Shown here: positions 26,878 through 36,702 of the stretch, piece by piece | How the letters are laid out: every line of letters starts with the position of its first letter | How positions within the stretch are numbered: position 1 is the stretch's first letter | From: Clostridium thermopalmarium DSM 5974 | GTDB lineage: Bacteria; Bacillota; Clostridia; Clostridiales; Clostridiaceae | Reading direction: 5' to 3' | Assembly (NCBI RefSeq): GCF_002995795.1 | Contig: NZ_PVXN01000012.1 | Location: 104,040 to 168,039, forward strand | Length of the DNA: 64,000 bases | The notes under the pieces: generated by a model | Database searches by the model: none | Seen by the model: the letters and a program-made list of their open reading frames with translations, nothing else | Told to the model about the DNA's origin: nothing | Program-made: the position numbers and the translations under genes

Positions 26878-28410
26878 TTATCGTGCATAATCAATCGATC
26901 TAGTTTCTCTTATAATATTAACTTTAATCTGACCTGGATATTCCAATTCATTTTCTATTCTTTTAACAATATTTCTCGCCATTTCTATGCAACCATAATC
27001 ATCAATTTCATCTGGTTTAACCATAATCCTAATTTCTCTTCCTGCTTGTATAGCATAAGACTTTTCTACACCTTCATACGAATTAGCTATTTCTTCAAGT
27101 TTTTCTAATCTTTTAATGTACGCTTCTAGAGTTTCTCTTCTTGCTCCAGGTCTAGCTGCTGATATAGCATCTGCCGCCTGAACAAGTATAGCTTCAATCG
27201 AATCATGCTCAACATCACCATGATGTGCTGCTATAGCATTTACAACGATATGTGATTCATGATATTTTTTAGCCATTTCTGCACCTATTAACGCGTGAGG
27301 ACCCTCTATCTCATGATCAACCGCTTTTCCTATGTCGTGAAGTAAACCAGCTCGTTTAGCCAAGGTAGGATCTATGCCAAGTTCCGAAGCCATAAGTCCA
27401 GCCAAATAAGCAACCTCAATAGAATGCTTTAGGACATTTTGACCATAACTAGTACGATATTTTAATCTTCCTAAAAGCTTAATTAACTCTTGATGAACAC
27501 CATGTATTCCTGTCTCAAAAGTAGCTTGTTCGCCTTCCTCTTTTATCTCATTCTCCACTTCTTTTTTAGCTTTCTCTACCATTTCTTCAATTCTTGCAGG
27601 ATGAATTCTGCCATCAATTATGAGCTTCTCAAGTGCAATTCTAGCTATCTGCCTTCTAATTGGATCAAATCCTGATAAAATTACAGCTTCAGGAGTATCA
27701 TCAATTATAAGATCAACTCCAGTTAACGTTTCTAAAGCCCTTATATTTCTTCCTTCTCTACCTATAATTCTACCTTTCATTTCATCGTTAGGTAAGGAAA
27801 CCACATGTACAGTACTTTCAGCTACATGATCAGCAGCACATCTTTGAATTGCCGTTGAAATTATTTCTTTTGCTTTTTTATCTGCTTCTTCTTTAGCCTT
27901 ATTTTCCATATCTTTAATCATAACCGCTAAATCATGTTTGATTTCTTTTTTAATTTCTTCAAGCAATAATTGACGAGCTTCCTCGGATGATAAATTAGAG
28001 AGCCTTTCAAGTTCTTCTCTTTGTGCTTCATATAACTTATCTACACTAGATTCCTTTTCTGCAATTTCCTGCTGTTTCTTATTAAGAGCGTCTTCTTTCT
28101 TCTCAATAGCTTCACTCTTCTTATCCAACAACTCTTCTCTTTGGATGATTCTTCTTTCTAATCTCTGAATTTCATTGCGTCTTTCCCTTGATTCCTTTTC
28201 AAAATCATTTCTTAGTTTATGCACTTCTTCTTTTGCTTCTAAAATTGCTTCTTTTTTTATTGATTCAGCTCCTTTTTCAGCATCTTCAATAATTCGTTTT
28301 GCTCTAATTTCGGCTTCTGCAATTTTAGCCTGTGATATATTTTTTCTAACATATATTATCACAAATACAGAAATCAGCACTGCAATAGCTATTAAAACGT
28401 ATAATCCCAA
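26878..28410 (-). CDS. rny: Ribonuclease Y
   Basis: 510 residues. One N-terminal membrane helix (about 2-20) is followed by a long coiled coil (about 25-195, rich in Glu/Lys/Arg heptads), a KH domain (about 200-262, [23 protein letters not shown]) and an HD domain with HDIGKA around 355. It is the membrane-anchored endoribonuclease that starts mRNA turnover in Firmicutes and is thought to scaffold the degradosome with PNPase, encoded 8 kb away. It is preceded by its own promoter at 28533-28561. Confidence 0.96.
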   Translation of the reverse strand: MGLYVLIAIAVLISVFVIIYVRKNISQAKIAEAEIRAKRIIEDAEKGAESIKKEAILEAKEEVHKLRNDFEKESRERRNEIQRLERRIIQREELLDKKSEAIEKKEDALNKKQQEIAEKESSVDKLYEAQREELERLSNLSSEEARQLLLEEIKKEIKHDLAVMIKDMENKAKEEADKKAKEIISTAIQRCAADHVAESTVHVVSLPNDEMKGRIIGREGRNIRALETLTGVDLIIDDTPEAVILSGFDPIRRQIARIALEKLIIDGRIHPARIEEMVEKAKKEVENEIKEEGEQATFETGIHGVHQELIKLLGRLKYRTSYGQNVLKHSIEVAYLAGLMASELGIDPTLAKRAGLLHDIGKAVDHEIEGPHALIGAEMAKKYHESHIVVNAIAAHHGDVEHDSIEAILVQAADAISAARPGARRETLEAYIKRLEKLEEIANSYEGVEKSYAIQAGREIRIMVKPDEIDDYGCIEMARNIVKRIENELEYPGQIKVNIIRETRSIDYAR

Positions 28411-28532
28411 AACAACACCTCCTGACTTTATCTAGTTTAGAATAAAAAATTAAGCGTCATCGAAGTTTAGAAAAGGTGTTATGTTTGTTTATATATAAAT
28501 CATTTATACGTGTTAAACCAGTATTTGTATTC

Positions 28533-28561
28533 ATTTTATATTATTTTTAAATTCGTGTCAA
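28533..28561 (-). promoter_or_regulatory. rny promoter
   Basis: Consensus TTGACA (28556-28561) and TAAAAT (28533-28538) on the - strand with a 17-base spacer. Confidence 0.7.
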
Positions 28562-28706
28562 GTTTGTAAAAAAAGTGGCAGAGATCTAGCATCTGAACTC
28601 CAGAGGAAAACAAAGGTAGTTATAACTTTTAATACTCCATTAAAATCTATTTCTAGTTGTTTTATGAAATTGAAATCATACTTATAAACTTAATAAAAAA
28701 CAGCAA

Positions 28707-28756
28707 AAATAGCATTTCTTTATAGTTAAACTCAATTCCATAAAGAAATGCTATTT
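28707..28756 (-). terminator. Terminator after recA
   Basis: Perfect 17-bp stem (28707-28723 with 28740-28756). Confidence 0.8.
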
Positions 28757-28784
28757 CCAATAAAATAAACTTTTTTATTAAATA

Positions 28785-29834
28785 CTATTTAATTGAATCT
28801 TCATTTTTCATATCAACTTTTTCAGGAACAACACTATTCTCTCTTGGTGGAAGTCCTAATTTATTCCTTATTTGATTTTCTATTTCAAATAAAGTATTAA
28901 CATTTTCCTTTAAAAACTGCTTAGCATTTTCTCTTCCTTGTCCTAATCTTATATCTTTATAAGAAAACCATGATCCACTTTTTTCAATTATTTCATTATC
29001 TACACCTACATCAAGTACATTACCTTCGTATGATATCCCAGTGCCATACATTATATCAAATTCCGCTTGCTTAAAAGGAGGAGCTACTTTATTCTTTACT
29101 ACTTTTACCCTAGTTCTGCTACCTAAAAATTCATCGCCTTGTTTAATTGTGTCTACCTTTCTAACATCTAGCCTTACAGATGCATAAAACTTTAACGCTC
29201 TACCTCCTGGTGTAGTTTCTGGATTTCCAAACATCACCCCGACTTTTTCTCTTAATTGATTTATAAATACAGCAGCACACTTTGACTTGTTTATAACACC
29301 AGTTAATTTTCTAAGTGCTTGAGACATAAGCCTTGCTTGAAGACCAACATGTGAATCTCCCATTTCTCCTTCTATTTCCGCTTTTGGAACCAAAGCTGCA
29401 ACAGAGTCTACTACAATCACATCTATAGCTCCTGATCTCACTAAAGCCTCACATATTTCTAAAGCTTGTTCTCCGGTATCTGGTTGAGATACTATTAAAT
29501 TATCTATATCCACACCTAATGCTTTTGCATATATTGGATCTAATGCATGTTCAGCATCTATAAATGCTGCAGTTCCACCGGATTTTTGAGCTTCTGCTAT
29601 AATATGTAAAGCCACAGTAGTCTTACCAGAAGATTCTGGTCCATATATCTCGATTATTCTACCTCTTGGTACTCCTCCTATTCCCAAAGCTATATCTAAA
29701 GACAAACTTCCAGTAGATATTGCCTCTATATTAAGAACATGATCTTCTCCAAGCTTCATCACTGAACCTTTTCCGAATTGCTTTTCAATTTGAGTTATAG
29801 CGGCTTGTAAAGCCTTCATTTTTTCATTATTCAT
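28785..29834 (-). CDS. recA: Recombinase RecA
   Basis: 349 residues. Walker [10 protein letters not shown] at about 66-74, Walker [13 protein letters not shown], and the DNA-binding loops L1 and L2 with the [10 protein letters not shown] segment. It forms filaments on single-stranded DNA for strand exchange, and stimulates LexA cleavage. An SOS box lies right after its -10, so it is LexA controlled. It is not in an operon: pgsA upstream ends in a terminator. Confidence 0.97.
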   Translation of the reverse strand: MNNEKMKALQAAITQIEKQFGKGSVMKLGEDHVLNIEAISTGSLSLDIALGIGGVPRGRIIEIYGPESSGKTTVALHIIAEAQKSGGTAAFIDAEHALDPIYAKALGVDIDNLIVSQPDTGEQALEICEALVRSGAIDVIVVDSVAALVPKAEIEGEMGDSHVGLQARLMSQALRKLTGVINKSKCAAVFINQLREKVGVMFGNPETTPGGRALKFYASVRLDVRKVDTIKQGDEFLGSRTRVKVVKNKVAPPFKQAEFDIMYGTGISYEGNVLDVGVDNEIIEKSGSWFSYKDIRLGQGRENAKQFLKENVNTLFEIENQIRNKLGLPPRENSVVPEKVDMKNEDSIK

Positions 29835-29872
29835 ATTATCATCCCCTACCGGGTCACACTCCTTTCAATTTC

Positions 29873-29884
29873 GAACGTATGTTC
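29873..29884. promoter_or_regulatory. LexA-binding SOS box in the recA promoter
   Basis: GAACATACGTTC on the - strand is an exact match to GAAC-N4-GTTC. It starts about 9 bases downstream of the recA -10, over the expected transcription start. Confidence 0.85.
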
Positions 29885-29892
29885 CTACTCAA

Positions 29893-29921
29893 ATTATACA
29901 TTATATCTATAGGTAGGTCAA
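29893..29921 (-). promoter_or_regulatory. recA promoter
   Basis: TTGACC (29916-29921), 17-base spacer, TATAAT (29893-29898). Confidence 0.85.
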
Positions 29922-29929
29922 GTGGGTAC

Positions 29930-29969
29930 AATAAAAGTTCCTATTTATGTATTTATAGGAACTTTTATT
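29930..29969 (-). terminator. Terminator after pgsA
   Basis: AATAAAAGTTCCTAT pairs with ATAGGAACTTTTATT; A/T flanks on both sides. Confidence 0.75.
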
Positions 29970-29997
29970 ATATTATAACCTTTTTATTTTAAATTAA

Positions 29998-30540
29998 TCA
30001 ATGATTAGTACTAATTGCTTTTTTATTTTTTACAAAATAATCGATTCCCGAAATTACGGTTATAATAACAGCAAGAGTTACACTTATATATGTAATATAC
30101 CTTACATATATTGTACTATGTACTAAAGATATTAACGCAAAAATTATAGCAATTATCTGAACTACTGTTTTTATTTTCCCCCACCAACTAGCTGCTATAA
30201 CTACTCCTTCAGATGCAGCAACTGCTCTTAAACCTGTAACAGCAAATTCTCTGCCAATGATTATCATTGATACCCAAGTAGGAATAATATTATATTCCAC
30301 TAATGATATTAGTGCTGAAGTTACAAGTAATTTATCGGCTAATGGGTCCATAAATTTTCCAAAGTTTGTTATCTCATTTCTACTTCTAGCTATATATCCA
30401 TCTAGTTTATCTGTTAAAGCTGCAACTATAAAAATAAGTATAGCTATAAAAATAGAATAACTCTTATTTAAAGCCATAAAAATTAAGAAAATAGGTACCA
30501 AAATAATTCGAATTATAGTAAGTTTATTCGCAAGATTCAT
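29998..30540 (-). CDS. pgsA: CDP-diacylglycerol-glycerol-3-phosphate 3-phosphatidyltransferase
   Basis: 180-residue integral membrane enzyme with about four to five spans. The CDP-alcohol phosphotransferase signature spans LTDKLDGYIARSRNEITNFG and continues FMDPLADK; the four Asp bind the two metals. It makes phosphatidylglycerophosphate from CDP-diacylglycerol supplied by CdsA (50.1-50.9 kb). Start ATG 30540 after GGAGTTG. Its first 17 bases overlap the end of rimO, so the two are probably translationally coupled. Confidence 0.9.
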   Translation of the reverse strand: MNLANKLTIIRIILVPIFLIFMALNKSYSIFIAILIFIVAALTDKLDGYIARSRNEITNFGKFMDPLADKLLVTSALISLVEYNIIPTWVSMIIIGREFAVTGLRAVAASEGVVIAASWWGKIKTVVQIIAIIFALISLVHSTIYVRYITYISVTLAVIITVISGIDYFVKNKKAISTNH

Positions 30541-31864
30541 GATAAACAACTCCTATTAAATCATATTCTAAGGCATCAGTTATTAGCACATCAATAAAGT
30601 CTCCTATATTTAATATTTTATCACATTTAAAGAAAATTGCACCATCTATTTCAGGAGCCATTTCATAGCTTCTTCCAAACCAATAGTCACCATTTTCTTT
30701 TCCTTCTACAATTACTTTATATATTTTGCCAATTTTATGCTTATTTTTTTCCTTAGATATACCTTGTTGAATCATCATTATCTCTTCTAACCTATTATCC
30801 TTTATTTCTTCACTAACTTGATTATCCATTCTAGCTGCAGGTGTATCTTCCTCTTGAGAGTATTTAAAAACTCCCAAATTATCAAATTTAATATTTTTCA
30901 CGAATTCTTTTAATTCATTAAACTCTTCTTCAGTTTCTCCAGGAAATCCAACTATGAGAGATGTTCTAAGAACTAAGCCATTTATTAAACTTCTCATTTT
31001 ATTTATATTATTTGTAATAAGTTCTTTACTACTTTTCCTATTCATTCTTTTTAGAACAGAATTACTTATATGTTGTATAGGAATATCTAGGTATTTACAT
31101 ACTTTATTATTATTGGCTATTTCATCTATAAACTTATCAGTTATTTCTTCAGGATAAGTGTATAATACTCTGATCCATTCTAAATTTTCTATTTTTGAAA
31201 TAGCCCTTATTAATTCATGCAGCTTGTTTTCTTTATATAAATCTACACCATATACAGAAGTGTCCTGTCCAACCAGAATAATTTCTTTAACTCCCATTGA
31301 CACTAATTCATTTGCTTCACTAACTATACTTTCTATACTCCTGCTCCTGTACTTTCCTCTTATTTTAGGAATAATACAATAAGTACAAAGATTATCACAA
31401 CCCTCGGAAATTCTTATATAAGCAGTATGACTTTTAGTAGTTAAAATTCTCTTACCCTCATTTATAGATATATCACTATAATCACATACACAAATTTTAT
31501 TTTTATTAGCATTAAAAAAATTATCTATATATTTTTGTATATTTGCATATTCATTAACTCCAAGCATAATATCAATTTCTGGTATTAATTTATGAAGTTC
31601 TTCTGAATATCTTTGAGTAAGACACCCAGTTGCAATAAGCATCCTACAATTCTTCTTTTTATAATCAGCCATCTCAATAATTGCATCTATAGATTCCTGT
31701 TTTGCGCTTTCTATAAATCCACAAGTATTTACTATTAATATATCAGCTTTATTAGGGTCATTTACTATTTCATTTTTTTCGTTTAACTTTCCTAATAGAA
31801 GTTCTGAGTCTATTCTATTCTTATCGCATCCTAGACTTATAAGTCCAACCTTATATTTAGCCAC
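30524..31864 (-). CDS. rimO: Ribosomal protein S12 methylthiotransferase RimO
   Basis: 446 residues. The UPF0004 domain carries Cys13 (SLGCDKNR), Cys48 (NTCGF) and Cys82 (TGCLTQ). The radical SAM triad lies in GCDNLCTYCIIP near 153-165, and a TRAM domain (about 375-446) follows. SLGCDKNRIDSE distinguishes RimO from MiaB, which has GCQMN. It adds a methylthio group to an Asp of ribosomal protein S12. Start is GTG with AAGGAGGAAATTTA upstream. First gene of a rimO-pgsA unit. Confidence 0.93.
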   Translation of the reverse strand: MAKYKVGLISLGCDKNRIDSELLLGKLNEKNEIVNDPNKADILIVNTCGFIESAKQESIDAIIEMADYKKKNCRMLIATGCLTQRYSEELHKLIPEIDIMLGVNEYANIQKYIDNFFNANKNKICVCDYSDISINEGKRILTTKSHTAYIRISEGCDNLCTYCIIPKIRGKYRSRSIESIVSEANELVSMGVKEIILVGQDTSVYGVDLYKENKLHELIRAISKIENLEWIRVLYTYPEEITDKFIDEIANNNKVCKYLDIPIQHISNSVLKRMNRKSSKELITNNINKMRSLINGLVLRTSLIVGFPGETEEEFNELKEFVKNIKFDNLGVFKYSQEEDTPAARMDNQVSEEIKDNRLEEIMMIQQGISKEKNKHKIGKIYKVIVEGKENGDYWFGRSYEMAPEIDGAIFFKCDKILNIGDFIDVLITDALEYDLIGVVYHESCE

Positions 31865-31961
31865 TAAATTTCCTCCTTAATATACAAACATTATTTTTAT
31901 CATAAAATTTATTTTAAAGCTATTAAGCAAATTTAACAAGTAGTAATTTAAATATTATTCT

Positions 31962-34253
31962 TTAATTATCACTTTCTACTATAGTATCAACTAATACTTG
32001 TCTAGGCTTACTTCCATTTCTTCCAGATATTACACCCCTCGTTTCCATTTCATCTATTAACCTCGCCGCTCTATTATATCCAATTCTAAGCTTTCTTTGT
32101 AAAAGAGATGTAGATGCTTGTCCGGTTTCTATAACAATTTGTATTGCTTCATCTATGAGCTCATCACCTTCATTTTCTTTCTTATTGGTACCAGCGTTTA
32201 TTTCATTAATAATACTTTCCTCATATTTTATCTCACTATTTTGAGATTTTATAAAATTTACTACTTTTTCTACTTCTTCTTCTGAAATAAAAGCGCCTTG
32301 TATTCTAATTGGTTTTGACTCTCCAACAGGATAAAATAGCATATCTCCCTTGCCAAGTAACTTTTCAGCACCAGCGGAATCTATTATAGTTCTAGAGTCT
32401 ACTTGACTAGATACAGCAAATGATATTCTAGAAGGTATATTTGCTTTAATTACTCCAGTTATAACATCTACTGAAGGACGTTGAGTTGCTATAACTAGAT
32501 GCATTCCGGCAGCTCGTGCCATTTGTGCTAATCTAGCAATATATTCCTCTACCTCTCCTGGAGATACCATCATTAAATCTGCCAATTCATCAATTATGAT
32601 TATAATCCATGGCAATTTTTCTTTTATTTTTCCCTTATTAAAAAGTTCATTAAATCCTTCTATATTTCTAACATTGTTTTCTGCAAATAAATTATATCTT
32701 CTTGTCATTTCTGTAACAGCCCAATTTAATGCTCCAGCTGCTTTTTTAGGATTAGTAACCACAGGTATTAGCAAATGAGGAATACCATTATATACATTTA
32801 GTTCAACTACTTTTGGATCAACTAATAAAAGTTTAACATCCTCTGAAGAGTATTTATATAATAAGCTTATTATTAAAGTATTAATACATACACTTTTACC
32901 AGAACCTGTTGCACCAGCAATTAATAAATGAGGCATTTTAGATAAGTCTGAAACAATACAATTCCCAGCAATATCTTTTCCCACAGCAAAAGCTATATTT
33001 TTATTGAAGTTCTTAAATTCATTTGATTCTATTACCTCTCTTAAATATACAGGAGAGACTATTTTATTAGGTACCTCTATTCCAACAGCACTTTTACCTG
33101 GAATAGGAGCTTCGATTCTAACAGAAGAAGCAGCTAAACTTAAAGCTATATCATCTGATAAATGAGTTATTTTACTTACTTTTACACCAGAACTAGGCTG
33201 CAATTCAAATCTGGTAACTGATGGTCCTTTAGTAACCTGTATTACCTTAGCATTCACTCCAAAACTAGCTAAGGTTTCTTCTAATTTTGTTGCATTATTT
33301 ATTAATTCTTTCTTACTATTCTTATTATGGTTATCACTAGGACTATGATTTAATAACTGAAGAGGTGGAAAAACATATTCTTTATTACAATTGTTGTATT
33401 TTTGATTTAATTCATTGTTTAATTGTTTATTGATTTCTTCATAAACTTCCTTATCTGCTTGGGAACTATTAGATTTTTTAACTATATTTGTATTGAATCC
33501 AGTATCAACTATTTTAGGTTCTAAAATTTTAATTTCTTTACCAGATTCTTCATTGGTTTTTAAATTCTCTATATTATGTGCTGATTTCAAAAAATTAATA
33601 ATTTTTACTTTGCTATTTAAGTCTTTTATTAAAGATGATTTTTCTTCTTCTTTACCTTGATTTTCTTTATTCTTATTCTTAATAATACTTTTTCCTTTAA
33701 TTTTTTCGATTAAAATTTTATCAAGTTTAAACATATAAAAAAGCTCATTTATAGATATTTGCATTATTAAAATTCCAGCTATAATATATATAGATATAAA
33801 TATTATGTATGATCCTATGTCTCCAAATAGCTTATACAATGGAATGTCAATCAAATAAATAAGTATTCCTCCATGAAAATGATCTGTCTTATTATATATT
33901 TTATGTATACCTAAAATCCAGCTACCTTCAGTATAATATTGCTTAATATATATCATTTGTATAAACATAAGTGAATTTATCAACAGAGTCATTATTCCAT
34001 AAAATCTTTTATTAAAAATAATCTTACCTTTTTTTATTATAAAACTTATTCCTACCAATATTAATAATAAAGGAAAAAAATATGCTCCTAGCCCAATAAG
34101 AGAAAAAAGAAACTTCTTTACTGTTTTACCCATTAATCCAGAAGAATTTGTTGCAAACACACTTAATAACATCAATATACCTATAGTCATAAATATAATA
34201 CCTTTTATATCATTAGATATATTTGATTTGCTATAGGCATTTTTCTTAACCAT
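31962..34253 (-). CDS. ftsK: DNA translocase FtsK/SpoIIIE
   Basis: 763 residues. Four hydrophobic helices in about 15-180 are followed by a polar linker (about 185-300) and the motor: Walker [11 protein letters not shown] near 444, Walker [14 protein letters not shown], and TQRPS. A C-terminal winged-helix gamma domain (about 695-755, [26 protein letters not shown]) reads orienting DNA sequences. It pumps DNA across the division or spore septum. FtsK proteins also activate XerCD at dif, which matters for the recombinase and dif-like site 10 kb away. Whether this is FtsK or the sporulation SpoIIIE cannot be decided from sequence. Confidence 0.93.
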   Translation of the reverse strand: MVKKNAYSKSNISNDIKGIIFMTIGILMLLSVFATNSSGLMGKTVKKFLFSLIGLGAYFFPLLLILVGISFIIKKGKIIFNKRFYGIMTLLINSLMFIQMIYIKQYYTEGSWILGIHKIYNKTDHFHGGILIYLIDIPLYKLFGDIGSYIIFISIYIIAGILIMQISINELFYMFKLDKILIEKIKGKSIIKNKNKENQGKEEEKSSLIKDLNSKVKIINFLKSAHNIENLKTNEESGKEIKILEPKIVDTGFNTNIVKKSNSSQADKEVYEEINKQLNNELNQKYNNCNKEYVFPPLQLLNHSPSDNHNKNSKKELINNATKLEETLASFGVNAKVIQVTKGPSVTRFELQPSSGVKVSKITHLSDDIALSLAASSVRIEAPIPGKSAVGIEVPNKIVSPVYLREVIESNEFKNFNKNIAFAVGKDIAGNCIVSDLSKMPHLLIAGATGSGKSVCINTLIISLLYKYSSEDVKLLLVDPKVVELNVYNGIPHLLIPVVTNPKKAAGALNWAVTEMTRRYNLFAENNVRNIEGFNELFNKGKIKEKLPWIIIIIDELADLMMVSPGEVEEYIARLAQMARAAGMHLVIATQRPSVDVITGVIKANIPSRISFAVSSQVDSRTIIDSAGAEKLLGKGDMLFYPVGESKPIRIQGAFISEEEVEKVVNFIKSQNSEIKYEESIINEINAGTNKKENEGDELIDEAIQIVIETGQASTSLLQRKLRIGYNRAARLIDEMETRGVISGRNGSKPRQVLVDTIVESDN

Positions 34254-34313
34254 ATTATCACCTCTGCTTGTAAATTCTACACACTGTGAAACTATCCTTT
34301 TATATTATAAAAT

Positions 34314-34346
34314 AAAACTAGCCAGAGAAAAACCCTTAGCTAGTTT
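34314..34346 (-). terminator. Terminator after the ClpP-like gene
   Basis: AAAACTAGC (34314-34322) pairs with GCTAGTTT (34339-34346), T run on the - strand. It overlaps the stop codon. Confidence 0.75.
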
Positions 34347-35032
34347 CTTTGCTTTTTACTATCAATCAATTCCTCTAATTTTTTTATGGCGTTACTTAAT
34401 CCACCAACCTCATCAATTAACTTATAATCAACTGCTTGCTTTCCAATTAAAATTGTACCCATATCATTTAACAATTCGTCTGTTTGCAACATTAATTTTC
34501 TTAAAGTATCTTTTTCTATCTTTGAAGTGCGAGTAATAAAATCTACAATACGTTCTTGCATTTTATTAAAATACTCAAAAGTTTGAGGAACACCTAGTAC
34601 TAGCCCATTCATCCTAATTGGATGAATTATCATAGTTGCAGAAGGAGATATAAAGGAATAATCAGCAGATGTTGCAAGAGGCACACCAATAGAATGACCT
34701 CCTCCTATAACTAAAGATACAGTAGGCTTACTTAAACTATTTATCATCTCAGCAATAGCAAGACCAGCTTCCACATCTCCGCCTACAGTATTTAAAATAA
34801 TTAATACACCTTCCACTGATTTATTAGTTTCTATAGCCACTAGCTGAGGAATAACATGTTCATATTTAGTAGCTTTAGATTGCGGAGGTAGTACAGAATG
34901 GCCTTCTATTTGACCTATTATTGGTAATATCTGAAATCTCTGGGCAATTTGGTTCGCATTTGGAATTCCTAATTCTTTTATAGAATCAAGTTTATCCTTT
35001 TGATTTTCTTTATTAGTGTTTTTTTCAGTCAT
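34340..35032 (-). CDS. tepA: ClpP-like serine protease (TepA / YmfB family)
   Basis: 230 residues of the ClpP/crotonase fold. [23 protein letters not shown] continues to [14 protein letters not shown], and [16 protein letters not shown] carries the nucleophile serine; TMIIHPIRM carries the catalytic His region. TepA was described as helping protein export in B. subtilis, possibly by degrading signal peptides; the family also occurs as a cytosolic ClpP variant. Start ATG after GGGAGGT. Between dapG and ftsK, as in many Firmicutes, with a terminator at its end, so the dapG-tepA pair is likely one unit. Confidence 0.85.
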   Translation of the reverse strand: MTEKNTNKENQKDKLDSIKELGIPNANQIAQRFQILPIIGQIEGHSVLPPQSKATKYEHVIPQLVAIETNKSVEGVLIILNTVGGDVEAGLAIAEMINSLSKPTVSLVIGGGHSIGVPLATSADYSFISPSATMIIHPIRMNGLVLGVPQTFEYFNKMQERIVDFITRTSKIEKDTLRKLMLQTDELLNDMGTILIGKQAVDYKLIDEVGGLSNAIKKLEELIDSKKQRN

Positions 35033-35089
35033 AATCATACCTCCCATTTTTAAGTATAGTTTTTACTTAAGAGGTAATGACTATACATA

Positions 35090-36295
35090 CTATTTATTGT
35101 CTAAATTAAATTCCTTATGCAGAACATTGATGGCTAGTTCAGTATATTTAGACTCAACTAAACACCAAATTGTTGTATGGGAATCTGCAGTTTGAAGTAC
35201 ATCGATTTTATTTTTTATAAGAGCTTTCAATATTTTTGCCATTATACCGGGAATTCCACGCATTCTAGAACCTATTATAGCAATCTTACTGCAATTATCT
35301 ATATAAGAATATTTTAGACTAAGCATATTCATTATATTTTTAAATCTAATAATGTCTTTTTTGTCTATTGTAAAAATTTTTTGATTTGGAAATACATTTA
35401 TTAAATCTATACTTATTAGATTATCTGCAAGTACTGGAAATAAATCATGGTAATTTTCATTATTTATATTCTCTTCTAACTCTATTTTTATCTGAACTCT
35501 ATTATCCATATGGGTAATTCCAGTAATTACATTTGTATTATTCAATGCACCTGTATTGTCAATAGTCGTACCACGACAATCACTCATAGTATTTTTAATT
35601 ACCAATGGAATATTTCCCTTCATTGCAATTTCTACTGCTCTAGGATGTATTACTTTTGCACCTTGGTCTGCAAACTGAAATACTTCATTATAGGTAATCT
35701 CTTCTATAAGTGCTGCATTTTCAACTATTCTAGGATCTGCGGTCATAATGCCATCTACATCTGTATATATTTCAACTTCTACTGCATTTAGTGCTACTCC
35801 TAAAAGAGCAGCAGTAACATCACTTCCACCTCTTCCTAGAGTAGTCATAAACCCATCTTCACTGATACCTTGAAAACCAGCCACTACCGGTATTTTGTTC
35901 TCTTCTATTAACTTGACTATTCGACTTATATCAACTTTTTTTATACTAGCATTATTAAAATTATCATCAGTTTTTATTCCAGCCTGTCCACCAGTTAATG
36001 GAATAGCACTTATATTTTCTAAATATAGCTCATTACACATTACCACAGTACTTATAATCTCTCCACAACTCATCATAAGATCCGTAGCTAAAGGATTACT
36101 GTTTTTGAACTCTTCTGTTAAAAGCGATAATAAAGTGTCTGTTGCATAAGGCTCACCCATTCTCCCCATAGCAGATACAACAACAACCGGAGAATAACCT
36201 TCGCTTTTAGCTTTAAGTATCTTATTAATCGCTAACCTTCTTTTTTCACGAGTAGATACCGAAGTACCACCAAACTTTTGAACTAAAATTTTCAT
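35090..36295 (-). CDS. dapG: Aspartate kinase
   Basis: 401 residues. KFGGTSV at the start binds ATP, the catalytic region has TLGRGGSDVTAALLG and the Asp-rich EIYTDVDGIMTADP. Two ACT domains (about 265-400) end the chain. It phosphorylates aspartate, the first step to lysine, diaminopimelate and threonine; DapG of Bacillus is sensitive to diaminopimelate and serves sporulation cortex and dipicolinate supply. Located next to a ymxH-type gene as in B. subtilis. Start ATG after GGAGGCTAAAT. No lysine riboswitch is visible upstream. Confidence 0.9.
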   Translation of the reverse strand: MKILVQKFGGTSVSTREKRRLAINKILKAKSEGYSPVVVVSAMGRMGEPYATDTLLSLLTEEFKNSNPLATDLMMSCGEIISTVVMCNELYLENISAIPLTGGQAGIKTDDNFNNASIKKVDISRIVKLIEENKIPVVAGFQGISEDGFMTTLGRGGSDVTAALLGVALNAVEVEIYTDVDGIMTADPRIVENAALIEEITYNEVFQFADQGAKVIHPRAVEIAMKGNIPLVIKNTMSDCRGTTIDNTGALNNTNVITGITHMDNRVQIKIELEENINNENYHDLFPVLADNLISIDLINVFPNQKIFTIDKKDIIRFKNIMNMLSLKYSYIDNCSKIAIIGSRMRGIPGIMAKILKALIKNKIDVLQTADSHTTIWCLVESKYTELAINVLHKEFNLDNK

Positions 36296-36314
36296 ATTTA
36301 GCCTCCAAAATAAA

Positions 36315-36590
36315 TTATTTATAGCTTTTTCTAAATTGAGATTCTTCCACATCAATAATTATTGTTTTTGTTCCAATTTTATTTACGTATTCCCATGGCA
36401 ATTCTAGTAAATCATTATTCTTAAAAAGGCTAAAGTAGGATTTGTGATTATTAATTACGAGCAACTTTAGATTTCCATCTTCATCAATTATAATATCGTT
36501 ATTATAAAGATAATTATATTTTTCACCATTACTAATATTAATTATTTCATATTTTTCAATATCACTATATAACTTTACTCTATCATCCAT
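36315..36590 (-). CDS. ymxH: YlmC/YmxH family sporulation-associated protein
   Basis: 91 residues, PRC-barrel fold. KYEIINISNGEKYNYL, IIDEDGNLKLLVI and ELPWEYVNKIGTKTIIID match the family, which has a short internal barrel of about 80 residues. B. subtilis YmxH and YlmC are found with dapG and sporulation genes; their molecular role is not known. Start ATG after an AAGGGGG ribosome site. It is 19 bases upstream of dapG, in one unit. Confidence 0.8.
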   Translation of the reverse strand: MDDRVKLYSDIEKYEIINISNGEKYNYLYNNDIIIDEDGNLKLLVINNHKSYFSLFKNNDLLELPWEYVNKIGTKTIIIDVEESQFRKSYK

Positions 36591-36680
36591 AATTATTCCC
36601 CCTTAACACATATCATAAGTATATGTATGATGTATATTAAGGATATATTCAATATATTTTGCTTTATTCTGCAAAATAAA

Positions 36681-36697
36681 AAGGCATCTCTGCCCTT
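36681..36697 (-). terminator. Terminator after pnp
   Basis: On the - strand GGCA-GAGA-TGCC with flanking G/A and T run forms a short GC-richer hairpin directly after pnp. Confidence 0.55.
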
Positions 36698-36702
36698 CTA
36701 CT

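Larger units (their letters stand above)
28411..28784. other. Non-coding stretch between recA and rny
   Basis: 374 bases. Contains the rny promoter (28533-28561), an rny leader of about 115 bases with no clear structure, and the recA terminator (28707-28756). No ORF with a ribosome site was seen; cinA or recX genes often near recA are absent. Confidence 0.6.

Noticed and set aside
36296..36702. Lysine riboswitch upstream of dapG / ymxH
   Set aside because: The space before ymxH is about 110 bases with no complex fold, too short for that riboswitch.
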